The translations under genes and the position numbers were made by a program. 11,155 nt of DNA, from contig CALLNG010000070.1 of assembly GCA_938005345.1 (NCBI GenBank), positions 1-11,155 on the forward strand, given 5' to 3'. Positions 1-5,238 of the stretch are shown piece after piece. The notes under the pieces were generated by a model. The model had not been told where the DNA came from. It saw only the letters and a program-made list of their open reading frames with translations, and did no database searches. Source of the stretch: an uncultured Clostridia bacterium (GTDB lineage: Bacteria > Bacillota > Clostridia > RUG12999). Position 1 is the stretch's first letter. Each line of letters starts with the position of its first letter.

Positions 1-593
1 TCCTCTTCATGTTCATAGCATGCGATGGTTTTATGTTCCGCTCCGTGATATTCAAAAACTCTCTGAATATCCGGCATACGTGACACGAGAAATATATACA
101 GCAGAAAAATACTCATACGTACCAGGCCCTCAATCAGCGTTTTAAGCAAATCGCTTTGAATATATGGGCGCAGGAAGCTGGTAATGCCTGCTGGCAGCAA
201 TATAAACAGTGCCACCGAAAAAATCAACGCGATGATCACTGAAACATAGATAAGCGCATCTTTGCTAAAGGCCCGCTCAATAAACTGATCCAATTTGGAC
301 GGTTGATATGCTTCTTCCCCATCCTCCACGTCATATTGGTCTGCGGAATACATCAGCGTCCGCACTCCCAACACCATAGAATCAAAAAAATTAACAACGC
401 CGCGGATGATAGGCCATTTCAAAACTTTCATACGGCGAACCGTTCCGATATCTTCTTCTTTTAATACAATTTCTCCACTTGATTTACGCACGGCGGTCGC
501 AATTTTTTCCGGTCCGCGCATCATAACGCCTTCTATGACGGCCTGGCCGCCAATGCTGGTTTTATGCACTTTTTTTGTTTGTTCCTTGCTCAT
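1..593 (-). CDS. yqhQ: DUF1385 membrane protein YqhQ, C-terminus cut by window edge
   Basis: This is the N-terminal 197 residues of a YqhQ-type DUF1385 protein; the rest lies beyond the left edge. The start (ATG at 593) is set by a GAGGAG ribosome binding site 8 bases upstream. The N-terminal part carries the family's GGQAVIEGVMMRGP signature at residues 15-28. A first hydrophobic segment lies at about 112-138 and a second at about 157-171. They are followed by the very characteristic HGAEHKTIACYE block at 183-194, where His and Glu residues could bind a metal. The family is an inner-membrane protein of unknown biochemical role, common in Bacillota, often near prfA/prmC or rpmE. Here it is the last visible gene of a leftward cluster, only 15 bases after the aldo/keto reductase, so co-transcription is likely. 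Identity is sure; function is not known. Confidence 0.93.
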   Translation of the reverse strand, partial: MSKEQTKKVHKTSIGGQAVIEGVMMRGPEKIATAVRKSSGEIVLKEEDIGTVRRMKVLKWPIIRGVVNFFDSMVLGVRTLMYSADQYDVEDGEEAYQPSKLDQFIERAFSKDALIYVSVIIALIFSVALFILLPAGITSFLRPYIQSDLLKTLIEGLVRMSIFLLYIFLVSRMPDIQRVFEYHGAEHKTIACYEHEE

Positions 594-608
594 TCTTTTG
601 GCTCCTCT

Positions 609-1601
609 TTATCTACCACTTAAAATATCATTAATCTGTACTGTTTCGCTTCTTGTAAAATACAAATTTTGCAGGGCCTCTACATTTTCTTCAATTTGAA
701 TCAGTGAACTTGCCCCAATGATGGCGGTTTGCACGCGGTCTTCCCGCAGAACCCAGGCAAGTGCCATTTGCGAAAGACTTTGTCCGCGCGTCTGCGCAAT
801 CTCGTTGAGTTGGCGTACCTGCTGCAATTTCTGCGGTGTAATCTGTTCTGGATTTAAAGAAGTTAGTCCCCGCCCTGCGCGTGAACTGGCTGGAATTCCG
901 CCTAAATACTTGGTACTCAGCAGACCTTGCGCTAGCGGCGAATACACCGCACAGCCTATACCGCGTTCCTCCAGCACATCCAGCAATTCCTCTTCAATCC
1001 AGCGGTTAAACATAGAGTAGGATGGCTGATGAATCAGGCAATGCACACCTAGTTGATGTAAAATCCGCACCGCTTTTTTTGTCTGATCCGCTTTGTAATT
1101 GGAAATCCCTACGTAAAGTGCTTTCCCCTGCCGCACCACTTCCGCCAATGTCTCCATGGTCTCCTCCAGCGGCGTGTTTTCATCATAGCGGTGCGAATAA
1201 AAAATATCGACATAGTCCAGACCCATACGCTGTAGGCTTTGGTCTAGGCTGGCCATAATGTGTTTTTTGCTACCGCCGCTGCCATATGGACCCGTCCACA
1301 TATGGTAGCTGGCCTTGGTCGCAATCACCATTTCATCGCGGTAAGCAGCCAATTCCTCTTTTAAAATGGCGCCGAACGTTTTTTCCGCGCTTCCCGCCGG
1401 CGGCCCATAGTTATTTGCCAAATCAAAATACGTAATACCTAGGTCAAATGCGCCGCATACCATGTTTTTTGCTTTGCTGTAGTCCTGCTCCTGACCAAAA
1501 TTCTGCCACAGCCCTAAGGCCAAACGCGGCAACAGGAGGCCACTTTGCCCACAGCGGATATATTGCATTTTGTCATAGCGGTCACTGTTTGCACGATACA
1601 T
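609..1601 (-). CDS. yghZ: Aldo/keto reductase, YghZ-like (L-glyceraldehyde 3-phosphate reductase family)
   Basis: This is a full-length soluble NADPH-dependent aldo/keto reductase of about 330 residues. The opening MYRANSDRYDKMQY followed by RCGQSGLLLPRLALGLWQNFG is typical of the YghZ/AKR14 group, which reduces small aldehydes such as L-glyceraldehyde 3-phosphate and methylglyoxal. The catalytic tetrad is visible, numbered from the ATG at 1607: Asp62 and Tyr67 in FDLANNYG, Lys98 in VIATKAS, His139 in IFYSHRYD. The cofactor loop is near AIIGASS at the C-terminus. An ATG at 1607 overlaps the upstream stop as ATGA, but the AGGAG is only 1 base from it. The ATG at 1601 has 7-base spacing and matches the usual family N-terminus, so I chose it. 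The overlap with the preceding Cys-rich gene suggests translational coupling. The natural substrate is inferred from the family only. Confidence 0.92.
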   Translation of the reverse strand: MYRANSDRYDKMQYIRCGQSGLLLPRLALGLWQNFGQEQDYSKAKNMVCGAFDLGITYFDLANNYGPPAGSAEKTFGAILKEELAAYRDEMVIATKASYHMWTGPYGSGGSKKHIMASLDQSLQRMGLDYVDIFYSHRYDENTPLEETMETLAEVVRQGKALYVGISNYKADQTKKAVRILHQLGVHCLIHQPSYSMFNRWIEEELLDVLEERGIGCAVYSPLAQGLLSTKYLGGIPASSRAGRGLTSLNPEQITPQKLQQVRQLNEIAQTRGQSLSQMALAWVLREDRVQTAIIGASSLIQIEENVEALQNLYFTRSETVQINDILSGR

Positions 1602-1603
1602 GC

Positions 1604-1777
1604 TCATTCTCCTTCCATTTCAATGTCATCAATCAAGATAGCGGCAAAATCTGCATCTGTTTCCAGACAGGCGCCGCAGTTGTCACACAGCTTATGTTCA
1701 TAAAAGTCACATTTATCACATTCACCGCAGTCCGTACATATTCCATATCCAAGCAAACACTCTTTTTCTTCTTCCAT
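1604..1777 (-). CDS. Small cysteine-rich protein (57 aa), unknown function
   Basis: This is a short gene of 57 residues. It begins at an ATG with a GAGG 9 bases upstream and ends in a TGA that overlaps the first ATG of the aldo/keto reductase (ATGA). The protein contains eight cysteines: Cys7, then Cys14, 17, 20 and 23 spaced as C-x2-C-x2-C-x2-C, then Cys31, 34 and 37 as C-x2-C-x2-C. The rest is acidic, with an aliphatic helix-like tail at about 44-53. The spacing resembles iron-sulfur or zinc clusters, but it lacks the proline that usually follows a ferredoxin cluster. I do not recognise a named family. The position 12 bases after the AraC-type gene and the coupling to the reductase make it likely to be a real, translated part of the operon. 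A metal-binding or redox-accessory role is inference. Confidence 0.75.
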   Translation of the reverse strand: MEEEKECLLGYGICTDCGECDKCDFYEHKLCDNCGACLETDADFAAILIDDIEMEGE

Positions 1778-1789
1778 TAATAAGCGCCT

Positions 1790-2704
1790 CTATTCTGTTT
1801 TGTTGATTCTCGTTTCTTTCCAATTTTTTTTGAATTTAATGGGGGTCATGCCTGTAGTCTTTTTAAAAATGTCATTAAACCGCTGCTGGCTGGAAAAGCC
1901 AACCGCCAATGCAATATCGCTCACTTTCATATCCGTATTTTTCAACATATCTTTGGCTGCTTCAATGCGCGTGCGCAAAATATAGTTTTTCGGGCTGATA
2001 TGAAATTGGTTTTTAAAACTATGGGCAAAATAACTATCGCTGATTTAGATATACCGCGCTACATCAGACAAAGAAATATCGCGGTTATAGTTATTATCAA
2101 TGTACTCCTTTGCGCTTTCCAAGCTTTCTTTCAAATTCACACTGCGGTTGCGTGTCGTCTGCTGCCATTCCTGCTTAATTGTCCGGGACAGCTGTACAAA
2201 AAGCTCCATCACCAGCAAATACGTCAAAAAGTCGCTCCACTCTTCCTGTTTTTCCCGTTCGTACAAAATCCGCCGCATGGTGCCAATAATATCATTTTTT
2301 GGCCCCAATTTCAGCGTGATAAACCGTTCTTTTTCCATGGATTCCATGCTATTGATAAAATCGGTTAAAGACGCAACTTCTTCCACCTGCGGTTCTGCTG
2401 GTTTTGGCAAATAGAAACTCAGCACAATGAATTCGCATGTTTTAGATTTCACCTGAAATTTATGCCATTGCTGCGGTTTAATCAGGACAATGCAATTTGG
2501 CTCAAGTGGTACAAAAATATCGTTAATTTGGAAAATAGCGCTGCCCCGTTTGATGTAAACGAGTTCAAAATGGTCATGGATGTTTTGATCCATCGACCAG
2601 GAGGTATCGTGGATTTTTTCAAGCGATTTGACAACCACCGGAAAATAGTCCAGCCGACTAGCGAATTCGTTCCATGCAGGAGGCATTACATCTCTGTTCA
2701 TCAT
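1790..2704 (-). pseudogene. AraC-family transcriptional regulator interrupted by an in-frame TAA
   Basis: Read in a single frame, this stretch encodes about 303 residues of a cupin-plus-AraC regulator with one stop inside. The N-terminal half has the sugar-sensor-type cupin: HDHFELVYIKRGSAIFQI at about 43-60 and IKPQQWHKF at about 75-83. The C-terminal double helix-turn-helix begins at about residue 194 (ESAKEYIDNNYNRDISLSDVARYI). A TAA follows at 2047-2045 (codon 220), in the turn of the first helix-turn-helix. The frame then continues ISDSYFAHSFKNQFHISP and ends with the conserved DIALAVGFSSQQRFNDIFKKTTGMTP block. The start at 2704 is a double ATG preceded by a GGGGG-rich ribosome binding site. 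As given, the product would be a 219-residue sensor domain without complete DNA binding. A single base change from AAA, CAA or GAA could explain the stop; a sequencing error is also possible. It heads the leftward cluster and probably regulated it. Confidence 0.88.
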
Positions 2705-2733
2705 GTACCCATCCCCCTTTTCCTCTCTCTTTT

Positions 2734-2763
2734 ATCATACTCTATTTTCCCCTTGCTTGTCAA
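2734..2763 (-). promoter_or_regulatory. Sigma-A promoter of the AraC/Cys-rich/reductase/yqhQ cluster
   Basis: On the minus strand a perfect -35 box TTGACA (2763-2758) is followed by an 18-base spacer and a -10 box TATGAT (2739-2734). The -10 box is about 30 bases upstream of the regulator's ATG at 2704, leaving room for a short leader with the G-rich ribosome binding site. No other promoter of comparable strength was seen inside the cluster, so this one probably serves all four genes. Confidence 0.8.
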
Positions 2764-2772
2764 CCGTTTTCA

Positions 2773-2811
2773 TTCATTTTTTAACAGAAAAAATGAACTT
2801 ATTTCAAATAA
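2773..2811. repeat. Two adjacent palindromes upstream of the AraC promoter, possible operators
   Basis: The first is a perfect inverted repeat, TTCATTTTTT (2773-2782) and AAAAAATGAA (2788-2797), separated by AACAG. The second, immediately next to it, is the 13-base palindrome TTATTT-C-AAATAA (2799-2811). Both lie just upstream of the -35 box of the leftward promoter, where AraC-type regulators commonly bind. An operator role is inference. The high A+T content means such symmetry can also arise by chance. Confidence 0.45.
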
Positions 2812-2842
2812 CCCCTTACTATAATAAATTTATGGGTAAGTT

Positions 2843-2861
2843 ACACGGCAGCCAGCCGTGT
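2843..2861. repeat. Perfect 7-bp inverted repeat left of the IS110 element
   Basis: ACACGGC (2843-2849) and GCCGTGT (2855-2861) are separated by AGCCA. The stem is G+C rich, in contrast to the A+T rich surroundings. No T-run follows on either strand, so it is not a clear intrinsic terminator. It sits about 25 bases before the inferred left end of the insertion sequence, so it is either part of the host intergenic region or an unrecognised part of the element's left side. Confidence 0.6.
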
Positions 2862-2888
2862 CCGCATCCATCTTGCTGCTGAAACTGC

Positions 2889-2894
2889 TATAAT
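2889..2894 (+). promoter_or_regulatory. TATAAT box in the IS110 left end
   Basis: This is a consensus -10 hexamer followed by the presumed bridge-RNA region. The position 17 bases upstream (about 2866-2871, ATCCAT) is not a usable -35 box. In the integrated form the promoter therefore looks incomplete, and it could be completed by the TTGACT in the right end after circularisation. Confidence 0.6.
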
Positions 2895-3090
2895 GGGAGT
2901 GCAAGGTCTGATGTTCCCCTCCCTGGACATTCGTCCGTTCGAAAGTCCGTCAGCCAGCCTCTCATTACGCAGTTGTTCGATTTATGCAGGTTGAACTGTC
3001 CTCCCGACACGTCCGTATCACACCACAGTAGATAGAATAAGCAATGAGAAAAGGTTGGTTTGCCATTGCAAAAATCTGTTTTGGGGGTTG
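2895..3090 (+). ncRNA. Candidate IS110 bridge RNA region
   Basis: This non-coding left end precedes the transposase, where IS110-group elements encode the bridge RNA that pairs with target and donor DNA and guides the recombinase. Three nested or successive hairpins can be drawn by eye. The first is CTGATG (2908-2913) with CGTCAG (2948-2953), enclosing GGAC/GTCC (2925-2928, 2933-2936). The second is CAGTT (2970-2974) with AACTG (2994-2998), leaving a 19-base loop. The third is GCAATG (3041-3046) with CATTGC (3064-3069), leaving a 17-base loop. The last two have the size expected of target- and donor-binding loops. Exact transcript ends are unknown. I could not assign guide bases convincingly by comparing the loops with the flanks. 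That an RNA is encoded is inferred from the family and position; the stems are visible. Confidence 0.55.
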
Positions 3091-4308
3091 ATGAAAATGA
3101 ACGCTTTCGGTATCGACATTTCTAAGGGCAAAAGCATGGTTGCCGTTGCCCGCCCGCTTGGTGAAATTGTTTCCAAACCCTTTGAGGTTCGCCATACCTT
3201 AGATGACATTGCCTCACTGACCAAATATCTGCACACCTTAGACGGTGGTACACGCATTGTGATGGAACATACAGGCAGATACTACGAACCGATGGCTCGG
3301 CAACTCGCGGGTGCCGAATTCTTTGTCAGCGCCGTAAACCCTAAACTGATTAAGGATTACGGCAATAATTCGCTCCGCAAGGTGAAAGCCGATAAAGCCG
3401 ATGCACTTAAAATCGCCCGCTATGCCCTTGACAACTGGCAGGATTTATGCCAATATACAGTCATGGATACTTTACGAACGCAATTAAAAACACTCAATCA
3501 ACAATTCGCCTTTTACACCAAGCAGAAAACAGCTTCAAAAACAATCTTATTGCTTTACTTGATATGTCGTACCCCAGTGTAAATACTCTTTTTGACAGTC
3601 CGGCACGAGATGACGGCTCTCAAAAATGGGTTGATTTTGCCGCGTCCTTTTGGCATGTGGATTGTGTCCGCGGCATTGGGCTTACAGCTTTCACAGAACG
3701 TTACCACAAATGGTGCAAACACCACGACTACAATTTTCAACCGCACAAGCCACAGGAAATCTATTGCGCTGCAAAAAATCTGATTGCCATATTCCCAAAA
3801 GACGCTATGACGAAAACTCTCATCAAACAAGCAATGCTTCAGCTTAACACTGTTTCTCAAACTGTGGAACATCTCAGAGCCGAAATGAATCACCTTGCCT
3901 CAGAACTACCGGAATACCCTGTTGTTATGGCAATGTACGGTGTGGGTAAATCCCTCGAGCCTCAGCTGATGGCTGGAAATCGGTGATATTTCCCGTTTTC
4001 ACAAACGTGAAAACCTCACAGCCTTTGCCGGTGTTGATCCCGGAGCCAATCAATCCGGTACATACGAAGCGCAGCGTGTGCGCACTTCCTAGCGCGGTTC
4101 CCCGCGATTTCGTAAAACACTGTTTCAAATTATGGATTGCCTGGTACGGACAAAACCGCAGGATGACGCTGTCTATCGATTTATTGATAAAAAGCGCGCG
4201 GAAGGCAAACCGTATTTCGTTTACATGACCGCCGGTGCAAACAAGTTTTTGCGCATTTACTACGGCAGGGTAAAAGAATATTTGTCTTCCAAGACCGAAA
4301 CACAATAG
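3091..4308 (+). pseudogene. IS110-family transposase with two frameshifts and an amber codon
   Basis: Read through its lesions, this is a roughly 400-residue IS110 transposase. The start is the ATG at 3091 or, matching relatives better, at 3097 (MNAFGIDISKGKSMVAV), with GGGGG 9 bases before the latter. The RuvC-like DEDD half shows Asp in FGIDISK, Glu in IVMEHTGRYY and the Asp pair in KVKADKADALKIA. The second domain shows GVDPGANQSG with the family's conserved Ser, then RGSPRFRKTLFQIMDC and GKPYFVYMTAGANKFLRIYYGRVKEYL at the end. Lesions: an A-run at 3537-3541 is one A short, shifting to the -1 frame; an extra G at 3975-3976 shifts back; and the Lys codon of the expected TSKRGSP is TAG at 4090-4092. 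Also, SLEPQ (near 3957) has Glu where relatives have Gly. The uninterrupted product would stop near 3582. Inactive as given. Confidence 0.92.
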
Positions 4309-4428
4309 CCTGCTTTATCCCTTTTTTTGACCGGCGCTTTTGCGGTGGTCTATTTTCCTTGCTCTTTTTTCTGCATAAATCGTTTTTCATTTTTCCTAAA
4401 AAAGTACTTGACTTTTTATTTGCAGGCT
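4309..4428 (+). other. IS110 right end with imperfect hairpin
   Basis: This is non-coding sequence between the transposase stop and the inferred right boundary. GACCGGCGC (4329-4337) and GCGGTGGTC (4342-4350) form a nine-position stem with one mismatch and one G-T pair around a TTTT loop. The rest is T-rich. I see no gene: a 64-codon hydrophobic reading frame crossing here has only a TTG start and no ribosome binding site. Confidence 0.5.
4408..4413 (+). promoter_or_regulatory. Outward-facing -35-like box in the IS110 right end
   Basis: TTGACT matches the -35 consensus at five of six positions. No good -10 box lies 16-18 bases downstream in the integrated state. At a circle junction it would pair with the TATAAT of the left end at 17-base spacing. 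A hybrid promoter with host sequence is not evident here. Confidence 0.45.
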
Positions 4429-4456
4429 TTCATTTGCACCGCCCCACTCTTTTCAA

Positions 4457-4490
4457 TTGATTATTATATTTTTTTGATTATTATATTTTT
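4457..4490 (+). repeat. Perfect 17-bp tandem duplication
   Basis: TTGATTATTATATTTTT occurs twice back to back (4457-4473 and 4474-4490) with no mismatch. It lies in the A+T rich gap between the insertion sequence and the rpsO promoter, about 40 bases before the -35 box. It could be replication slippage or an A+T rich element that boosts the promoter. No gene lies between 4429 and 4686. Confidence 0.85.
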
Positions 4491-4531
4491 CATGTTACTT
4501 TGTACAATCCTGAAAAATTGAGAATTTACTC

Positions 4532-4560
4532 TTTACAAATTGGTAAAGATATGGTATGAT
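4532..4560 (+). promoter_or_regulatory. Sigma-A promoter of rpsO
   Basis: TTTACA (4532-4537), a 17-base spacer and TATGAT (4555-4560) give a near-consensus promoter. It lies 126 bases before the rpsO start, which leaves a long structured leader. It is intact despite the nearby insertion sequence. Confidence 0.8.
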
Positions 4561-4686
4561 AGAAATCGGTATGAAAGTCCCGTTGCTCTGATGGGTTGGA
4601 ATCACCTACCTCCGTCTGAGCGCTGTGGATGCAGAAAACTTCTGTTTTTTTGCATGATACCATAATATTTTAGGAGGTGCAAAACG
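4561..4686 (+). promoter_or_regulatory. Structured rpsO leader, likely S15 autoregulatory element
   Basis: The leader folds by eye into a closed junction. GGTAT (4568-4572) pairs with ATACC (4657-4661) and encloses two hairpins. Hairpin A is GCTCTGATGG (4585-4594) with CCGTCTGAGC (4612-4621), ten positions with one mismatch and one wobble. Its 17-base loop contains CACCTACCT. Hairpin B is CAGAA/TTCTG (4632-4644). The loop's CACCT (4603-4607) is complementary to AGGTG (4675-4679) in the Shine-Dalgarno region AGGAGGTG, so a pseudoknot could block translation. Known S15 leaders in other bacteria use junctions or pseudoknots bound by S15. That this one responds to S15 is inference from the gene it precedes. 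Confidence 0.6.
4632..4651 (+). terminator. Weak attenuator-like hairpin in the rpsO leader
   Basis: CAGAA (4632-4636) and TTCTG (4640-4644) flank an AAC loop and are followed by seven T (4645-4651). The stem is only five to six pairs and A+T rich, so full termination is doubtful. Partial attenuation before rpsO is possible. A competing longer pairing (ATGCA with TGCAT around it) would disturb it. Confidence 0.35.
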
Positions 4687-4956
4687 ATGAGATTTTCCAA
4701 AGAAGACAAACAGGAAGTCATCAAACAATTCAGATTAAGCGAGAACGACACGGGGTCTCCAGAGGTTCAGATCGCAATTTTGACGGCAAGAATTAACATG
4801 CTCAATGAACATTTGCAGCTGCACAAAAAGGATAACCATTCCAGACGCGGATTGCTCAAACTCGTTGGACAGCGCCGTTCTTTGCTCAATTACTTAACAA
4901 AAGTAGATATCAACCGGTATCGTGCGATTGTTGAAAAACTGGGCTTGAGAAAATAA
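4687..4956 (+). CDS. rpsO: 30S ribosomal protein S15
   Basis: The gene encodes 89 residues, the standard S15 length. S15 binds the 16S rRNA central domain early in 30S assembly and forms a bridge to the 50S subunit. The sequence shows the family's blocks: the NDTGSPEVQIAILTARI motif at about 20-36, LNEHLQLHKKDNHSRRGLLKLVGQRRSLLNYL at about 39-70 (the Asp-Asn-His-Ser-Arg-Arg stretch contacts RNA), and the ending YRAIVEKLGLRK. The start is fixed by AGGAGGTG at 4672-4679, 7 bases before the ATG. It is transcribed from its own promoter with a structured leader and is followed by a terminator, with pnp next, the usual bacterial order. Confidence 0.98.
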   Translation: MRFSKEDKQEVIKQFRLSENDTGSPEVQIAILTARINMLNEHLQLHKKDNHSRRGLLKLVGQRRSLLNYLTKVDINRYRAIVEKLGLRK

Positions 4957-5001
4957 TCTTGCTGCAACCAAAGAACCCGGCGTTTTTGGAACAGGCGGAA
5001 T

Positions 5002-5028
5002 AAGGCAGGCCGATGCCTGCCTTTCTTT
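5002..5028 (+). terminator. Intrinsic terminator after rpsO
   Basis: AAGGCAGGC (5002-5010), loop CGAT and GCCTGCCTT (5015-5023) form a perfect nine-pair stem. It is followed by a T-rich run to 5028, interrupted by one C. It lies about 46 bases after the rpsO stop. Readthrough into pnp remains possible because I see no strong separate pnp promoter. Confidence 0.82.
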
Positions 5029-5069
5029 GCATTCCAGCAAAATCCCCCTGACTTTCAATCACACCTCGA

Positions 5070-5091
5070 CTTAGGCTTTGCGCCCTAGGGC
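5070..5091 (+). repeat. Small G+C rich hairpin in the rpsO-pnp gap
   Basis: CTTAGGC (5070-5076) can pair with GCCCTAGG (5082-5089) around TTTGC with one bulged C. The second arm is itself inside the perfect palindrome GCCCTAGGGC (5082-5091). A GGGAGGA follows, but no reading frame starts behind it. Function unknown; possibly part of a pnp leader. Confidence 0.4.
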
Positions 5092-5117
5092 GGGAGGAAT
5101 TTCATAGAATGTACAGA

Positions 5118-5170
5118 TTAGCAGTTAGATAAGTGTTTAAGCGGATATTAAAGATTTATCTAAGTGCTAA
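5118..5170 (+). promoter_or_regulatory. Long hairpin in the pnp leader, possible RNase III/PNPase control site
   Basis: TTAGCAGTTAGATAA (5118-5132) and TTATCTAAGTGCTAA (5156-5170) are reverse complements at 14 of 15 positions. Inside them TTTAA (5136-5140) and TTAAA (5148-5152) continue the stem around a seven-base loop. The 53-base structure ends 68 bases before the pnp start. In E. coli the pnp leader holds a stem cut by RNase III, after which PNPase destabilises its own message; an equivalent role here is inference. A T-run (5179-5185) follows about nine bases later, so a terminator-like use cannot be excluded. Confidence 0.55.
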
Positions 5171-5238
5171 ACTATACATTTTTTATTGTTCCCTCCTGGC
5201 TCAAAGCTGCAACTGACAAAAGAAAGGAAGGAACAAAT

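Larger units (their letters stand above)
2885..4428 (+). mobile_element. IS110-family insertion sequence, degenerate
   Basis: This is an IS110-type element of about 1.54 kb. It has a long structured left end, a DEDD-type transposase pseudogene (3091-4308) and about 120 bases of right end. Limits are inferred, not observed: IS110 elements lack terminal inverted repeats and make no normal target duplication, so I used the CT dinucleotides at 2885-2886 and 4427-4428. Joining the ends there places TTGACT (4408-4413) exactly 17 bases before TATAAT (2889-2894), the junction promoter described for circular IS110 forms. The element lies between the divergent AraC promoter and the rpsO promoter, and leaves the rpsO promoter about 100 bases to its right intact. 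The family call is sure from the transposase; the ends are uncertain by tens of bases. Confidence 0.8.

Noticed and set aside
1022..1258. Plus-strand reading frames across the reductase and PNPase genes
   Set aside because: They lie opposite or inside well-recognised genes, lack ribosome binding sites and show no recognisable domain.
2895..3090. Assignment of specific target and donor guide bases in the presumed bridge RNA
   Set aside because: Short matches such as GAAAG (2941-2945) against CTTTC at the right boundary are too short, and matching partners for the other guides were not found.
2812..3090. CRISPR array or tRNA in the long non-coding stretch
   Set aside because: No regularly spaced repeats and no tRNA cloverleaf with a T-loop signature were seen; the hairpins fit an IS110 left end better.
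3537..3542. Programmed -1 frameshift in the transposase
   Set aside because: The site allows only single-tRNA slippage, has no obvious stimulatory structure that I can see, and two further inactivating lesions follow. Decay or sequencing error is simpler.
3983..4228. 81-codon plus-strand reading frame after the transposase break
   Set aside because: It is in a frame different from the one that continues IS110 homology, so it is a shadow of the pseudogene.
4327..4521. 64-residue hydrophobic reading frame between the insertion sequence and rpsO
   Set aside because: TTG start, no ribosome binding site, Phe/Ile/Leu content explained by T-rich DNA, and it crosses the inferred element end and the 17-bp tandem repeat.
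5164..5238. Longer pnp start at a GTG, adding 25 residues
   Set aside because: The GTG lies inside the leader hairpin, has no ribosome binding site, and the extra residues do not resemble PNPase. ATG 5239 has a good site and the usual N-terminus.
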